Shown here: positions 8,901 through 17,930 of the stretch, piece after piece
How positions within the stretch are numbered: the stretch's first letter is position 1
Layout of the letters: each line of letters starts with the position of its first letter
Notes under the pieces: generated by a model
What the model was told of the DNA's origin: nothing
Seen by the model: only the letters and a program-made list of their open reading frames with translations
Databases searched by the model: none
Assembly: GCA_016795365.1 (NCBI GenBank)
Contig: JAEUHN010000034.1
Span: forward strand, 1 to 64,000
Reading direction: 5' to 3'
Source: Verrucomicrobiaceae bacterium
Lineage (GTDB): Bacteria > Verrucomicrobiota > Verrucomicrobiia > Verrucomicrobiales > Verrucomicrobiaceae
DNA: 64,000 nt
Made by a program: the position numbers and the translations under genes

Positions 8901-9828
8901 CCCGAGCCCCGTTCGCAACAAGATCCTCGACATCATCAGCGCCTTCGAGGCCAAGTTCAGCGACGCCGACATGGATCGCGAACGTTCCCTCGACCGCATC
9001 GAAGCCGGTGACGAAAGCGAAGCTGGCGTCGTGAAACTCGTTCGCGTCTTCGTTGCCTCCAAGCGTAAGCTCTCAGTGGGTGACAAGATGGCTGGTCGTC
9101 ACGGTAACAAGGGCGTTGTCGCGACCATCGTTCCTGAAGAAGACATGCCGTTCCTCGAAGACGGAACGCCTGTGGACATCTGCTTGAACCCGCTGGGCGT
9201 GCCTTCCCGAATGAACGTCGGTCAGGTGTTGGAAACGCATCTCGGCCTTGCGGCGAAAGCCCTTGGCATGAAGATCGCCACGCCGGTCTTCGACGGTATC
9301 TCCGAAGAGAAGATCATGGGCTTCATCAAGGAAGCCAAGAAGGTTCCGGGCTATGAATGGATGGGCCTCAACGGCAAGTCCAAGCTCTACGATGGACGCA
9401 CGGGCGACACCTATGCTCAGGAAGTCGTCGTTGGTTACATCTACATGCTCAAGCTGGGCCACCTTGTGGCTGACAAGATCCACGCTCGTGCGGTCGGACC
9501 CTACTCGCTCGTGACGCAGCAGCCTCTGGGCGGCAAGGCCCAATACGGTGGCCAGCGTTTCGGGGAAATGGAAGTGTGGGCACTCGAAGCCTATGGTGCC
9601 GCTTACACGTTGCAGGAACTGCTCACCGTGAAGTCCGACGACGTGCAGGGCCGCACACGCATCTACGAACAGATCGTGAAGGGCGACAACTCGCTGGAAG
9701 CCGGCACACCGGAATCTTTCAACGTGTTGATCAAAGAAATGCAATCACTCGGCCTCGACGTTCGCGTCACTGGCCGTCACACCAATGTGGAAGCCGAGAA
9801 GATCGAAGCTTTCGCCGCCGGCGCTTAA
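5974..9828 (+). CDS. rpoB: DNA-directed RNA polymerase subunit beta
   Basis: The 1284-residue subunit forms one half of the catalytic cleft of RNA polymerase. The rifampicin region around residues 443-472 ([20 protein letters not shown]) keeps the susceptible residues D450, H460 and S465, equivalent to E. coli 516, 526 and 531. The C-terminal block with [20 protein letters not shown] is intact. It is somewhat shorter than the E. coli protein (1342). It is co-directional with rpoC, 36 bases downstream, and preceded by a structured 301-base leader. Confidence 0.99.
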   Translation: MSQRTNFGKIHEPIEPPNLIEVQIRSYDEFLQRNLPMAKRKDLGLQAVFREVFPITSYDEKMSLNFVQYEIGEPKLSPLHAIRDAETYSAPLYVTFELKEEAGAKQERVYMGEIPLMTNRGTFVINGAERVVVSQLHRSPGICFETQMHLNGRWLYGFRIIPDRGTWLEVQFDTNDLLYVYLDRRRRRRKFLATTLLRVIGFPNDEDILKLFYQIEELKLKENMPEEALVNKVLYRDILDGELIVARAYEPLTLGVVRQIIQLGYKAIRVVSASSDDLLITSLRKDTARDEEEALKEIYRRLRPGDPPTVPNAKALVKRLFFDPKRYDLTRVGRYKINQKLGIKVESDQRILTAEDVVSALRYLFKLRAGDGLLDDIDHLGSRRVRAVGELLANQCRVGLARTERLVKERMTLFDVNMDTMTPAKLINPKALSAVVRDFFGRSQLSQFMDQTNPLAELTHKRRLSALGPGGLNRDRAGFEVRDVHTSHYGRICPIETPEGPNIGLINSMSCFSRINEFGFIETPYRRVENGVVSDRIDYLTADQEENHHIAQANNPFDDKGRFVNAKVTARYRGEFLELDPAKPTYMDVSPKQLVSVAASLIPFLEHDDANRALMGSNMQRQGVPLLHNAAPFVGTGMEGKAARDSKSVIIADGNGVVAAATGYVIITTKDGKLPVKDEKFFEDWTKIETDPEKDIFVYPLRKFGRSNAGTCINQVPLVKRGQKVKKGEVLADGPCTDQGELALGQNMLVAFMSWNGYNFEDAIVISRRVVKEDVYTSIHIEDFEVQARDTKLGPEEITRDIPNVGDEALKHLDQDGVIRVGAEVKPGDILVGKITPKSETELAPEERLLRAIFGEKAADVKDTSLRVPSGCTGIVMDVRVAQRGGANAAADPSKEKLSPAEYKKQLKQIEEDYRAKKEDLTEQLTERLSDILLNEKIPLDVVNGQTGEIIIDANKKITKTLLRKLAENYDSIEIDPSPVRNKILDIISAFEAKFSDADMDRERSLDRIEAGDESEAGVVKLVRVFVASKRKLSVGDKMAGRHGNKGVVATIVPEEDMPFLEDGTPVDICLNPLGVPSRMNVGQVLETHLGLAAKALGMKIATPVFDGISEEKIMGFIKEAKKVPGYEWMGLNGKSKLYDGRTGDTYAQEVVVGYIYMLKLGHLVADKIHARAVGPYSLVTQQPLGGKAQYGGQRFGEMEVWALEAYGAAYTLQELLTVKSDDVQGRTRIYEQIVKGDNSLEAGTPESFNVLIKEMQSLGLDVRVTGRHTNVEAEKIEAFAAGA

Positions 9829-9864
9829 TCCCTCACCATCGAACCCTCAACACGATCTCCACAC

Positions 9865-12800
9865 ATGAGCATGGACACCAATCTCAAGGAAATCCTCGGC
9901 GAACAGCCGCGCGGCGAACAGTTCGACATGGTCTCGATCTCCATCGCAGCTCCCGACCGCATTCGCAGTTGGAGCAGCGGGGAAGTCAAGAACCCGGAAA
10001 CCATCAACTACCGCACGTTCAAGCCTGAAAAAGGCGGCTTGTTCTGCGAACGCATCTTCGGTCCCACTCGCGACTGGGAATGTGCCTGCGGCAAGTATAA
10101 GCGCATCAAGCACAAGGGTGTGATCTGCGACCGCTGCGGCGTCGAAGTTACCCTGTCCCGCGTGCGTCGTGAGCGCATGGGCCACATCGAACTGGCCGTG
10201 CCTGTCACGCACATCTGGTTCTACAAGTGCATGCCTTCCCGCATCGGCCTCATGCTCGACATGACCGCCCGTTCGCTGGAGCGCGTGATCTACTATGAAG
10301 ACTACATCGTCATCGATCCGGGCAACACGCCGCTTCAGCGCGCGCAGCTGCTGACCGAAATCGACCTTCGTGACGCCGAAGAACAATACGGAGCCGAGAG
10401 CTTCCGCGTTGGCATGGGTGCCGAAGCGATCCGCGAACTTTTCAGCCAGATCAATCTCACCGAGACGATCAAGGAATTGGAAGCCGCGATGGAAAAGACC
10501 CGCAGCAAGCAGGTCCGCAAAAAGCTCGCCAAGCGCCTCAAGCTCGCTCAAGGCTTCGCCGAGAGCCACAGCCGCCCCGAGTGGATGATCATGGAAGTCC
10601 TTCCCGTCATCCCGCCGGACCTCCGTCCGCTGGTGCCGCTGGAAGGTGGTCGCTTCGCTACCTCCGACTTGAACGACCTCTATCGTCGCGTCATCAACCG
10701 CAACAACCGTCTCAAGAACCTTCTCCAACTGCGCACGCCGGATGTCATCATCCGCAATGAAAAGCGCATGCTGCAGGAAGCTGTGGATGCTTTGTTCGAC
10801 AATGGCCGTCATGGTCGTGCCGTGACCGGTGCTGGCAATCGCCCGCTGAAGTCCATGTCCGACATGCTCAAGGGCAAGTCCGGTCGCTTCCGTCAGAACC
10901 TGCTCGGCAAGCGCGTGGACTACTCCGGTCGTTCCGTTATCGTTATCGGTCCTGACCTTGGCCTGCATCAGTGCGGTCTGCCGAAGAAGATGGCGCTCGT
11001 CTTGTTCGAGCCGTTCATCATTCGTCGTCTCAAGGAAATGGGCCTCGTGCACACCGTGCGCAGTGCCAAAAAGATGATCGAGCGCCGCACGCCTGAAGTC
11101 TGGGACATCCTGGACGAAGTGACCAAGGGCCACCCGATCCTCCTCAACCGTGCACCGACACTGCACCGTCTCTCGATCCAGGCGTTCGAGCCCAAGCTTA
11201 TCGAAGGTGAAGCTATCCGCGTTCACCCGCTGGTTTGCACGGCTTACAACGCTGACTTCGACGGTGACCAAATGGCCGTTCACGTTCCGCTGTCGATCGA
11301 AGCCCAGATGGAAGCGCGCCTGCTCATGCTCGCGCCGAACAACATCTTCTCGCCGTCCTCCGGCAAGCCGATCACCACGCCATCGCAGGACATTCCGCTC
11401 GGCACCTTCTTCCTCACCTACCTCCGTGAAATCGGCCAGGGTGACACTGCGAAGAAGCACCTGCCGATGTTCAACGATGCTGGCGAAATTGAATTCGGTC
11501 TCACCGAAGGCCGCCTCGAAACCAACCAGAAGATCCTCTTCCGCAATCCCGACTACGGCACCAAGGGCCGTATCTTCGGCGACCCCACCAAGCCGGTCAT
11601 CGAGACCACCGTGGGCCGTGTTCGTTTCAACGAAATCTGGCCGACTGAGCTGGGTTTCATCAACATGAATGTCGGCAAGAAGCAGATCGGAGACATCATC
11701 TGGCGCTGCTTCCAGACCGTCGGTCAGAAGGAAACCGTTAAGGCCCTCGACCGGCTCAAGCAGCTCGGCTTCCGCGAAGCTTCCCGCTCCGGCATCTCTA
11801 TCGGTATCACCGACATGATGATCCCTGGCGCGAAGAAGGCCGCCCTCGATGCTGCCTACAAGGAAATCGAGATCGTCGAGAAGCAGTATCGCAACGGTAT
11901 TATCACCAATGGCGAGCGCTATCAGAAGGTCATCGACGTGTGGACGAAGGTCGGCGAACAAGTCGCTGACGAACTCTACCGCACGATCGAATACAACGAC
12001 GGCAAGAAGCAGCACAATCCGCTCTATATCATGGTCACCTCCGGTGCTCGTGGTAACAGAACGCAGATCAAGCAGCTCGGTGGTATGCGCGGTCTGATGG
12101 CCAAGCCTTCCGGTGAAATTATCGAACGCCCGATTACCTCGAACTTCCGTGAAGGTCTGTCAGTGCTCGAATACTTCATCTCGACGCACGGCGCTCGTAA
12201 GGGCCTCGCTGACACCGCTCTGAAGACCGCTGACTCCGGTTACATGACCCGTAAACTCGTGGACGTGTCCCAGGACGTGATCATCACCGAAGATGATTGC
12301 GGCACTGTCAACGGCATCACCCTGAACTCCATCTACCAGGGCGATGAAGAAGTCGTCGATCTCAAGACCCGTATCTACGGTCGCACCAGCTGCGAAACCG
12401 TTCACGACCCGGTGACGAAGGACACCATTGTCGCCCCAGGCACGCTGATCCTTGAGAAGGAAGCCAACATGCTCGCCAAGATCGGTGTTGAGCGCCTGAA
12501 GATTCGTTCCGTGCTCACTTGCGAAAGCAAGCGCGGCTGCTGCTCGAAGTGCTACGGCCTCCACCTCGGATCGGCCCGCATGGCCAAGCTCGGTGAAGCG
12601 GTCGGTATCGTTGCCGCTCAGTCCATCGGCGAACCCGGAACGCAGCTGACCATGAGAACGTTCCACGTCGGTGGTGCGGCTATGTCCACCTTCAAGCAGC
12701 CTTTCATCGTCACCAAGCACGCGGGTGTGGCTCACTACCACGACCTCCGCGCGGTCAAGACCGTCGAAGGCACCTGGATTGCTCTGACCAAGAACGGCAC

Positions 12801-14013
12801 CATTTCGGTGACCGACGAAGACGGCAAAGAACTCGAAAGCTACAAGATCGTGCTCGGCGCGGTTATCGCGATCGAAGACGGAACGAAGGTCAAGAAGGGT
12901 CAGCAGATCGTCACCTGGGATCCTTACAACATGCCGATCATTACTGAGAAGGCAGGTAAGATCGAATTCCGCGACATGCTTTCCGGCGTGACCATCACGA
13001 AGGAGAAGAACGAAGCCACGGGCAACGATGAAACCGTCGTGATCGAGCACAAGGAAGACCTGCACCCGCAGATCCTTGTTATCGATCCCAAGACTCACGA
13101 GACCCTCGCCAGCTACACCATTCCTGCCGGTGCTCACCTTTCGATCAAGAACGGTGAGAAGGTTGAGGCTGGTGTCACCATCGCCAAGACACCTCGTAAG
13201 ATCTCCAAAACCAAGGACATCACCGGTGGTCTTCCGCGTGTGGCCGAACTCTTCGAAGCCCGTAAGCCCAAGGACGCGTGCGAAATCGCTCGTATCGACG
13301 GCACCGTGGAAATCGGTGGCCTCGTTCGTGGCAAGCGTCGCGTGATCGTCACGGATCCGAAGACTGGCAACCAGGAAGAGCATCTCATCCCCCGCAGCAA
13401 GCACATCCTCGTCTTCAATGGCGACCATGTGTCCAAGGGCGATCAGCTTACCGACGGTCCGGTCGTTCCGCATGACATCCTTGAGATCCTTGGACCTCAA
13501 GCGCTGCGAGAACATTTGGTCAACGAAGTGCAGGAAGTTTACCGCGCCCAGGGCGTGGAAATTAATGACAAGCACGTCGAGATCATCATCCGTCAGATGC
13601 TGCGCAAGGTGAAGATCACTGATCCAGGCGACTCCGACTTCCTCTGGGGCGACCAGGTGGACCGCACTGAGTTCGAACGCGAAAACGAACGCGTCTCCGA
13701 GCAAGGTGGTAAGCCCGCTGAAGCCGAACCTGTGCTCCTTGGTATCACTAAGGCCTCTCTCGAAACCGAGAGCTTCATCTCAGCCGCCTCCTTCCAGGAC
13801 ACCACCCGCGTGCTCACCGAAGCCGCCACCCTCTGCAAGTCCGACATGCTTCGCGGCTTCAAGGAAAACGTCATCATGGGTCATCTCATCCCTGCTGGCT
13901 CAGGCTTCCTCAAGAACCGCGACTTCGAAGTCATCGAGACCGAAAAGCCTGTCTTCAGCACCCGCGGCAAGCGCGATGAAGAAGACGAGGACGAAGATCG
14001 TGATGTCGGCTAG
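9865..14013 (+). CDS. rpoC: DNA-directed RNA polymerase subunit beta'
   Basis: The 1382-residue subunit carries the active-site metal motif [12 protein letters not shown]. It has an N-terminal zinc ribbon (CACGKYKR...ICDRCG) and a second cysteine cluster, [13 protein letters not shown], near residue 890. The trigger-loop/bridge region with [15 protein letters not shown] is present. The C terminus is an acidic tail ([10 protein letters not shown]) that is probably lineage-specific. The gene ends the rpoBC operon and is followed by a strong terminator. Long open frames on the opposite strand are codon-bias artefacts. Confidence 0.99.
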   Translation: MSMDTNLKEILGEQPRGEQFDMVSISIAAPDRIRSWSSGEVKNPETINYRTFKPEKGGLFCERIFGPTRDWECACGKYKRIKHKGVICDRCGVEVTLSRVRRERMGHIELAVPVTHIWFYKCMPSRIGLMLDMTARSLERVIYYEDYIVIDPGNTPLQRAQLLTEIDLRDAEEQYGAESFRVGMGAEAIRELFSQINLTETIKELEAAMEKTRSKQVRKKLAKRLKLAQGFAESHSRPEWMIMEVLPVIPPDLRPLVPLEGGRFATSDLNDLYRRVINRNNRLKNLLQLRTPDVIIRNEKRMLQEAVDALFDNGRHGRAVTGAGNRPLKSMSDMLKGKSGRFRQNLLGKRVDYSGRSVIVIGPDLGLHQCGLPKKMALVLFEPFIIRRLKEMGLVHTVRSAKKMIERRTPEVWDILDEVTKGHPILLNRAPTLHRLSIQAFEPKLIEGEAIRVHPLVCTAYNADFDGDQMAVHVPLSIEAQMEARLLMLAPNNIFSPSSGKPITTPSQDIPLGTFFLTYLREIGQGDTAKKHLPMFNDAGEIEFGLTEGRLETNQKILFRNPDYGTKGRIFGDPTKPVIETTVGRVRFNEIWPTELGFINMNVGKKQIGDIIWRCFQTVGQKETVKALDRLKQLGFREASRSGISIGITDMMIPGAKKAALDAAYKEIEIVEKQYRNGIITNGERYQKVIDVWTKVGEQVADELYRTIEYNDGKKQHNPLYIMVTSGARGNRTQIKQLGGMRGLMAKPSGEIIERPITSNFREGLSVLEYFISTHGARKGLADTALKTADSGYMTRKLVDVSQDVIITEDDCGTVNGITLNSIYQGDEEVVDLKTRIYGRTSCETVHDPVTKDTIVAPGTLILEKEANMLAKIGVERLKIRSVLTCESKRGCCSKCYGLHLGSARMAKLGEAVGIVAAQSIGEPGTQLTMRTFHVGGAAMSTFKQPFIVTKHAGVAHYHDLRAVKTVEGTWIALTKNGTISVTDEDGKELESYKIVLGAVIAIEDGTKVKKGQQIVTWDPYNMPIITEKAGKIEFRDMLSGVTITKEKNEATGNDETVVIEHKEDLHPQILVIDPKTHETLASYTIPAGAHLSIKNGEKVEAGVTIAKTPRKISKTKDITGGLPRVAELFEARKPKDACEIARIDGTVEIGGLVRGKRRVIVTDPKTGNQEEHLIPRSKHILVFNGDHVSKGDQLTDGPVVPHDILEILGPQALREHLVNEVQEVYRAQGVEINDKHVEIIIRQMLRKVKITDPGDSDFLWGDQVDRTEFERENERVSEQGGKPAEAEPVLLGITKASLETESFISAASFQDTTRVLTEAATLCKSDMLRGFKENVIMGHLIPAGSGFLKNRDFEVIETEKPVFSTRGKRDEEDEDEDRDVG

Positions 14014-14040
14014 TCCCAGCTTGTCATAAGCTCCAATCTC

Positions 14041-14082
14041 CAACGCCCTCTGAGCCGCAAGGCCAGAGGGCGTTGTGTTTTG
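14041..14082 (+). terminator. Rho-independent terminator after rpoC
   Basis: CAACGCCCTCTG (14041-14052) pairs perfectly with CAGAGGGCGTTG (14064-14075) around an 11-base loop. It is followed by TGTTTTGATG. Confidence 0.85.
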
Positions 14083-14322
14083 ATGTGCTCGCAGGTGAGT
14101 GCCCGGCAGGTTAGGAACATAAGGATGGCGAAGGCCGACGTTGTGTCAGCAGATACACGAGTGGGAACCTATCCTGGCACAGTTGTTGGCCTGGGCGCTT
14201 TGGAGATGAGTGAAATTTCACAAAGATGCTGACGACCAATATCGTGTGGCGAACGGCAGGTTTGCAGGATTTGTAATACTCTTCTGGTGTTCGTGTGGGC
14301 TGTGAGCGAGAGGCAAAACGAT
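14083..14322. other. Intergenic region with a 12-bp palindrome upstream of the DUF1826 gene
   Basis: No gene was recognised between the rpoC terminator and the DUF1826 start. GTGAAATTTCAC at 14210-14221 is a perfect 12-bp palindrome about 100 bases before the start codon and could be an operator. No convincing sigma-70 promoter was found. Confidence 0.3.
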
Positions 14323-15033
14323 ATGTTGTTAGCACGCTCATTACCCCATTCTTCGCGCATTCGCGTGGTGGCGACTTTCGATGAGTTGGTGGCGACGCCG
14401 TGGGCGGATGGGGTCAATGCGTTGTGCCTGCCGCGGTCGCTGGCGGGGGACTTCGCGGAAATTGTGGCCGCGTTGCCGCCGGGGAAGGGGATCGTGGGGC
14501 TGGACGAGGAAGAGTTGATGGCGCTGCCAGTGAGTGCGGCGGGGCGGGTGGCGGTCGAGGCAATGCTGGAGGATCGGCGGCGGCTGGAGGCCTTGGGATT
14601 GCTGCCGGAACTCAATGCGATTCATGGCTATGTGCGCGAGCCGTGTGAGGGCACCGTGAACACGGAGGTGTATTCCTTCCACGCGGACAGCGCGACGGTC
14701 CCGGCGGACACGTGGCTATGCACGTATCACGGAGCTTCGAGCGAGGGCATCATCAATGAAGAGGTGATGCGTCGTGTGGATGTGCCCGAGACACGCGCAG
14801 CTTTGCTGGCGGACTATGGTGGTGCGGATGACGAGGGCTTTCGCGAGTGGTTGAGCGAGCACTGCTACGATCTGCACTACGTGCCGCTGCCGGTTGCCAA
14901 GCCGTTTGTCTTCGGTGTGGGCAGTCTCTGGCGGATCGCGACGGAGCATCCGGGCTGTGCGGTGCCGCCGTGTGTGCATCGGGCACCGGAGACCTTGCCT
15001 GGGGATGCGACGCGCCTGCTGCTGATCGCCTGA
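14323..15033 (+). CDS. DUF1826 family protein
   Basis: The 236-residue protein fits the DUF1826 family of uncharacterised bacterial proteins. The recognisable part is the C-terminal half: LCTYHGASSEGIINEEV, the long acidic middle, and HRAPETLPGDATRLLLIA. In proteobacteria this family is often found beside zinc-regulated genes; no such neighbour is seen here. The ATG at 14323 is preferred because AGAGG lies about ten bases upstream. A GTG at 14287 in the same frame would add 12 residues. It converges with the IF-1-like gene, seven bases apart. Confidence 0.65.
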   Translation: MLLARSLPHSSRIRVVATFDELVATPWADGVNALCLPRSLAGDFAEIVAALPPGKGIVGLDEEELMALPVSAAGRVAVEAMLEDRRRLEALGLLPELNAIHGYVREPCEGTVNTEVYSFHADSATVPADTWLCTYHGASSEGIINEEVMRRVDVPETRAALLADYGGADDEGFREWLSEHCYDLHYVPLPVAKPFVFGVGSLWRIATEHPGCAVPPCVHRAPETLPGDATRLLLIA

Positions 15034-15040
15034 GGTGGAG

Positions 15041-15250
15041 CTACTGGACTTCGCCGCGAGAGAAGTCCTCCACGGTCATCCACACCTCGATTCGATCACC
15101 GACGCTGAGCGTGCGCTGGGGACTGCGAGGGCGGGCGAAGGCGAGGATTTGCTTGCCGTTCGGAAGGCGGGCGTGCCAGGTGCGGCCGGTGAGGACTTCT
15201 TCAATGACGACACTTGCGGGGATGCGTTCGGGAGGCAGGGGCGTGGTCAT
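15041..15250 (-). CDS. IF-1-like S1/OB-fold protein
   Basis: The 69-residue protein resembles translation initiation factor IF-1: a single S1-type OB fold with VEEVLTGRTW-like strands, ARLPNGKQILAFARPRSPQR, and the closing LSVGDRIEVWMTVEDFSRGE. IF-1 normally sits in the A site during initiation. The gene is not in an infA/ribosomal context. It is the third gene of a thiD operon and starts inside the stop of the S41 gene (ATGA overlap). It may be a second IF-1 or a related RNA-binding protein; the window cannot tell which. Confidence 0.65.
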   Translation of the reverse strand: MTTPLPPERIPASVVIEEVLTGRTWHARLPNGKQILAFARPRSPQRTLSVGDRIEVWMTVEDFSRGEVQ

Positions 15251-16353
15251 GGTTTCACCGGCTGGGCAGGCTGAATGGTCGGAGAGGTGCCTGGAGTGGA
15301 AGGTTCTGCTTTGGAGTCCCAGCGAAGTTGGGTGTGAGAGAGATGTTCGGCGCTTCGAATGAGGTCCATCGCGCGCTGCACAACCGAGTCCCGCGGAGCG
15401 GGTTTGTCGTAGCCAAGCGTCTCGCCATTGCTGCGCTTGATGTAGTCGTCGAGTTCAGGGTTGTTGCCAGCTACAAGGGCGGCTTCGTTGAAGCGACCGC
15501 GAGCCTGCTCGAAGACGAAGGGTTTGATGGTGCCGTTGTTGGACTGGGCGAAGATCGAGCGCTTGGTCTCGGGCTTGAGGGCGATGAGAAAGTCTGGCTG
15601 GAGGCCCTTGCGGAAGACGGACGAATCATCAGGCAGAAGCATCTCGGCGCGGGCAAAACGCAGTTCCCATCCTTGCTCAAGGGCAACGGTGTCGTAGCGC
15701 ACGGTGGCTCCCTTCGTGGGACTGCCGAGGATGAGGGCACGCTTCTGGTTGCGGAGCACGGTGGCAATGGTTTCACCGAGGTTGTTGGTCTCGCTGTCCA
15801 CGAGCGCGACGAGGGTGCCATGCCAGATGGGCTCGCGCCGGGAGAGCAGAAGCTGTGCGTCGTCGGAGCCGAGTTGACGTAGTTTGAAAAGGAGGACGCC
15901 GCGGGGGAGAAAGAGTTCCAGCAGCGAGGCGGCGACTTCGAATTCGCCCGGAGCTGCGGCCGTGCGGAGGTCGAGGATGGCGTGCTTCGCACCTTTGTCT
16001 TCGAGGCTGCGGAGCTTGGTCTCCATGAGGGCGACCTCGGAGGTGGAGTAGGTGGCAGGGCGGAAGTAGGCGATCTCGGAGGTGAGGGATTCGGCGATCA
16101 CACGCTGATCAGCTTTGGCTGCGGGAGCTTGTTTGACGATCTCGGCACCGAAGCTCAGCCGGGCGAGCAGTCCCTGGAGGGCGGCGCGGTTGAGCTGGTC
16201 GATGGTGAGGTCCTCGCGACGGATGTAGTCACGCTGAAGCACGCGGAACGCGGTCTGAATCGAGGCCTGCGAAATCTGATCGACGGGGGCAGGGGGCGGC
16301 GAGGCATTCGCGAGGGTGCTGGCCACGAGCAGGCTGAAGACAAGGCGATTCAT
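15247..16353 (-). CDS. Degenerate S41-family (C-terminal processing) protease homologue, exported
   Basis: The 368-residue protein has a signal peptide (about residues 1-18) and an S41-like core. Aligning by eye with E. coli Tsp, the strand LVALVDSETNNLGETIA occupies the place of the catalytic Ser-Ala-Ser-Glu segment, and the serine position is Asn. The lysine region is GSPTKGATV, where a Lys survives but the loop is two residues shorter. No PDZ domain is evident. It therefore looks non-catalytic, perhaps a periplasmic binding protein. The C-terminal tail is Pro/Thr-rich. Its start overlaps the thiD stop and its stop overlaps the IF-1-like start. Confidence 0.6.
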   Translation of the reverse strand: MNRLVFSLLVASTLANASPPPAPVDQISQASIQTAFRVLQRDYIRREDLTIDQLNRAALQGLLARLSFGAEIVKQAPAAKADQRVIAESLTSEIAYFRPATYSTSEVALMETKLRSLEDKGAKHAILDLRTAAAPGEFEVAASLLELFLPRGVLLFKLRQLGSDDAQLLLSRREPIWHGTLVALVDSETNNLGETIATVLRNQKRALILGSPTKGATVRYDTVALEQGWELRFARAEMLLPDDSSVFRKGLQPDFLIALKPETKRSIFAQSNNGTIKPFVFEQARGRFNEAALVAGNNPELDDYIKRSNGETLGYDKPAPRDSVVQRAMDLIRSAEHLSHTQLRWDSKAEPSTPGTSPTIQPAQPVKP

Positions 16354-17135
16354 GACTGGTGCTGCTGGAGGTGATTGAGCGCGTGGACGTTTCCCCAGGC
16401 GTGGTGCTGGGCGATGGCGCGATGGATGAACATCTTGGCCTCACGCACTGCCTGGGCAAGCGGCAATCCTTTGCCCAGGCCGGTGGCGATGGCGGCGGAG
16501 TAGCTGCAGCCCGTGCCATGGGTGTGAACGCCTTCCACGCGTGGTGACTTGAACCACTGGGCCGTGCCCTCGTGCCAGAGCACATCGGAGGCATCGCCAG
16601 TGAGGTGACCTCCTTTGACGAGCACGGCGGCTCCGCATTGCTCATGCAGATCGCGTGCGCAGGCGAGCATGTCGTCGCGAGTTTTCACGGGTCGATCCCA
16701 GAGCACCTCGGCCTCGTCCATGTTGGGCGTGATGACGGTTGCCAGGGGGAGCAACTCATGCTTCACCGCCAGGATGGCATCCTCGGCAAGCAACCTCCCG
16801 CCTCCCGTGGCCGCCATGACTGGATCGACGACGAGCGGCACCTCGCGAGGCAAGGTGCGGACGACGGCGCGTGTCTGATCGAGGCCGCCCAACATGCCGG
16901 TCTTGATGGCTTTGACGGGGAATCCGCGTAGCAGGACTTCGATCTGGTCGATGATCATCGCAATGTCGAGCAGGTGCACTTTGGACACGAGTCCAGGCAC
17001 CTCCGAGACAACGCTCGTCAGGGCATTCAAGCCGTAGCCACCGAGGGCTGCGATGGATTTGATGTCGGCCTGGATGCCTGCTCCGCATGAGGAGTCGGAG
17101 CCGGCGATGGTGAGGATGCAGGGAAGGGGGGGCAT
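16350..17135 (-). CDS. thiD: Hydroxymethylpyrimidine/phosphomethylpyrimidine kinase
   Basis: The 261-residue ribokinase-fold enzyme phosphorylates HMP and HMP-P in thiamine synthesis. The start ILTIAGSDSSCGAGIQADIK, the mid-protein VDPVMAATGGGRLL, and the anion-hole motif THGTGCSYSAAIA are all clear. The ATG at 17135 is chosen because it puts TIAGSDS near the N terminus as in the family; the frame upstream runs through a repetitive intergenic element and is not conserved. It heads a three-gene coupled operon with the degenerate protease and the IF-1-like gene. Confidence 0.95.
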   Translation of the reverse strand: MPPLPCILTIAGSDSSCGAGIQADIKSIAALGGYGLNALTSVVSEVPGLVSKVHLLDIAMIIDQIEVLLRGFPVKAIKTGMLGGLDQTRAVVRTLPREVPLVVDPVMAATGGGRLLAEDAILAVKHELLPLATVITPNMDEAEVLWDRPVKTRDDMLACARDLHEQCGAAVLVKGGHLTGDASDVLWHEGTAQWFKSPRVEGVHTHGTGCSYSAAIATGLGKGLPLAQAVREAKMFIHRAIAQHHAWGNVHALNHLQQHQS

Positions 17136-17136
17136 G

Positions 17137-17230
17137 GGAATGACGAATGACGAGCCGAGCGAAGCGAGACAGCCTGTCGGAGGCAGCCCGGAGGGTGAGC
17201 GGAGCGAAACAATGACGAATGACAAATGGG
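17137..17230. repeat. Intergenic repeat-like element flanked by ATGACGAATGAC
   Basis: The thiD-apaG gap holds AATGACGAATGAC at 17139-17151 and again near 17209-17222. Between them is a GC-rich stretch built from short purine-rich motifs (GAGCGAAGCGAGA, GAGCGGAGCGAAA, CCTGTCGGAGGCAG). The direct flanking repeats and the internally repetitive middle look like a mobile or extragenic palindromic-type element. Only this one copy was found in the window. Confidence 0.4.
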
Positions 17231-17269
17231 CGGCTTGGAGACGATGCGTCGAGAACCCAGAACCGTTCC

Positions 17270-17297
17270 TTGAGCGGGGCGACATTGATTCTACACT
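17270..17297 (+). promoter_or_regulatory. Promoter of apaG, predicting a leaderless transcript
   Basis: TTGAGC (17270-17275) and TACACT (17292-17297) are separated by 16 bases, a good sigma-70-type arrangement. Transcription would start about seven bases downstream, at or next to the GTG start codon at 17304. Confidence 0.45.
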
Positions 17298-17303
17298 CGG
17301 TGC

Positions 17304-17690
17304 GTGTCCAACCGATTCGAGCTACTTCCAGGACTGCGGGTGATCGTGAACCAGGTCGTCTATGATCCGTCACTCAGTGCGCCTGAGGACCGGCCTCATC
17401 CCTTTGTGTATTTCATCACGATTGCCAATGGCTCGGATCAGGCGGTGATGATCTTTGGGCGGAAATGGATTGTTCGCGACCTGGAGGACCGGGTGGAGGT
17501 CTATGAGGGGCATGGCGTTGTGGGGCAGTTCCCGCGCATTGAGCCGGGTGAAGAGTTCAAGTATCACAGCTACCATGTGGTGCGGTCTGAGAGCCGGGCT
17601 ACGGGGGCGTTCTTTGGCACCACGGACAGTGGCAGTCGTGTGTGCGTCCAGGTGCCGGAGTTCGTCATGAACCCGCCCGCAGAGTGGTGA
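17304..17690 (+). CDS. apaG: ApaG-domain protein
   Basis: The 128-residue protein is a full-length ApaG, a fibronectin-III-like beta sandwich (E. coli ApaG is 125). The conserved core FVYFITIANGSDQAVMIFGR, then KWIVRD, GHGVVGQFPRIEPGEEFKY and SYHV, is intact. ApaG is linked to metal sensitivity and dinucleotide polyphosphate levels in enterobacteria, but its biochemical role is unsettled. The GTG start fits the homologous N terminus. It is divergent from thiD. Confidence 0.88.
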   Translation: MSNRFELLPGLRVIVNQVVYDPSLSAPEDRPHPFVYFITIANGSDQAVMIFGRKWIVRDLEDRVEVYEGHGVVGQFPRIEPGEEFKYHSYHVVRSESRATGAFFGTTDSGSRVCVQVPEFVMNPPAEW

Positions 17691-17824
17691 GAAGGGCAGG
17701 GGATCGGAGGGAGTGGACCCGGGACCGGGCGGCGGAGAGATGTGACCAACAACCGTAGCTTTTGGGTTTTTCAGCGGTTCTGAATTAGTTGCCAATGCTT
17801 GAATTTCCATGCATCCGAGGGGAT

Positions 17825-17850
17825 TTCACTGAATGGCAATAATCAGTGAA
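17825..17850. promoter_or_regulatory. Inverted repeat upstream of the lipoprotein gene
   Basis: TTCACTGA (17825-17832) and TCAGTGAA (17843-17850) are perfect 8-bp arms separated by ten bases, about 80 bases before the lipoprotein start in an AT-rich stretch. The spacing suits a dimeric regulator; no identity can be given. Confidence 0.3.
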
Positions 17851-17930
17851 TAAGTCGGGAAATATAGTTGGTGAGAGCACACATCGGGTTCTTTTGAAAA
17901 ACTCACAGCGTGATAGCCTCGCGGCCAGCT

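Noticed and set aside
9847..13704. Long minus-strand open frames opposite rpoC (722 and 514 codons)
   Set aside because: Both are codon-bias shadows of rpoC, with His/Asp/Val-rich compositions and no recognised domain.
17136..17285. N-terminal extension of thiD by 50 codons
   Set aside because: The extension runs through the repetitive intergenic element and is unlike any ThiD N terminus.
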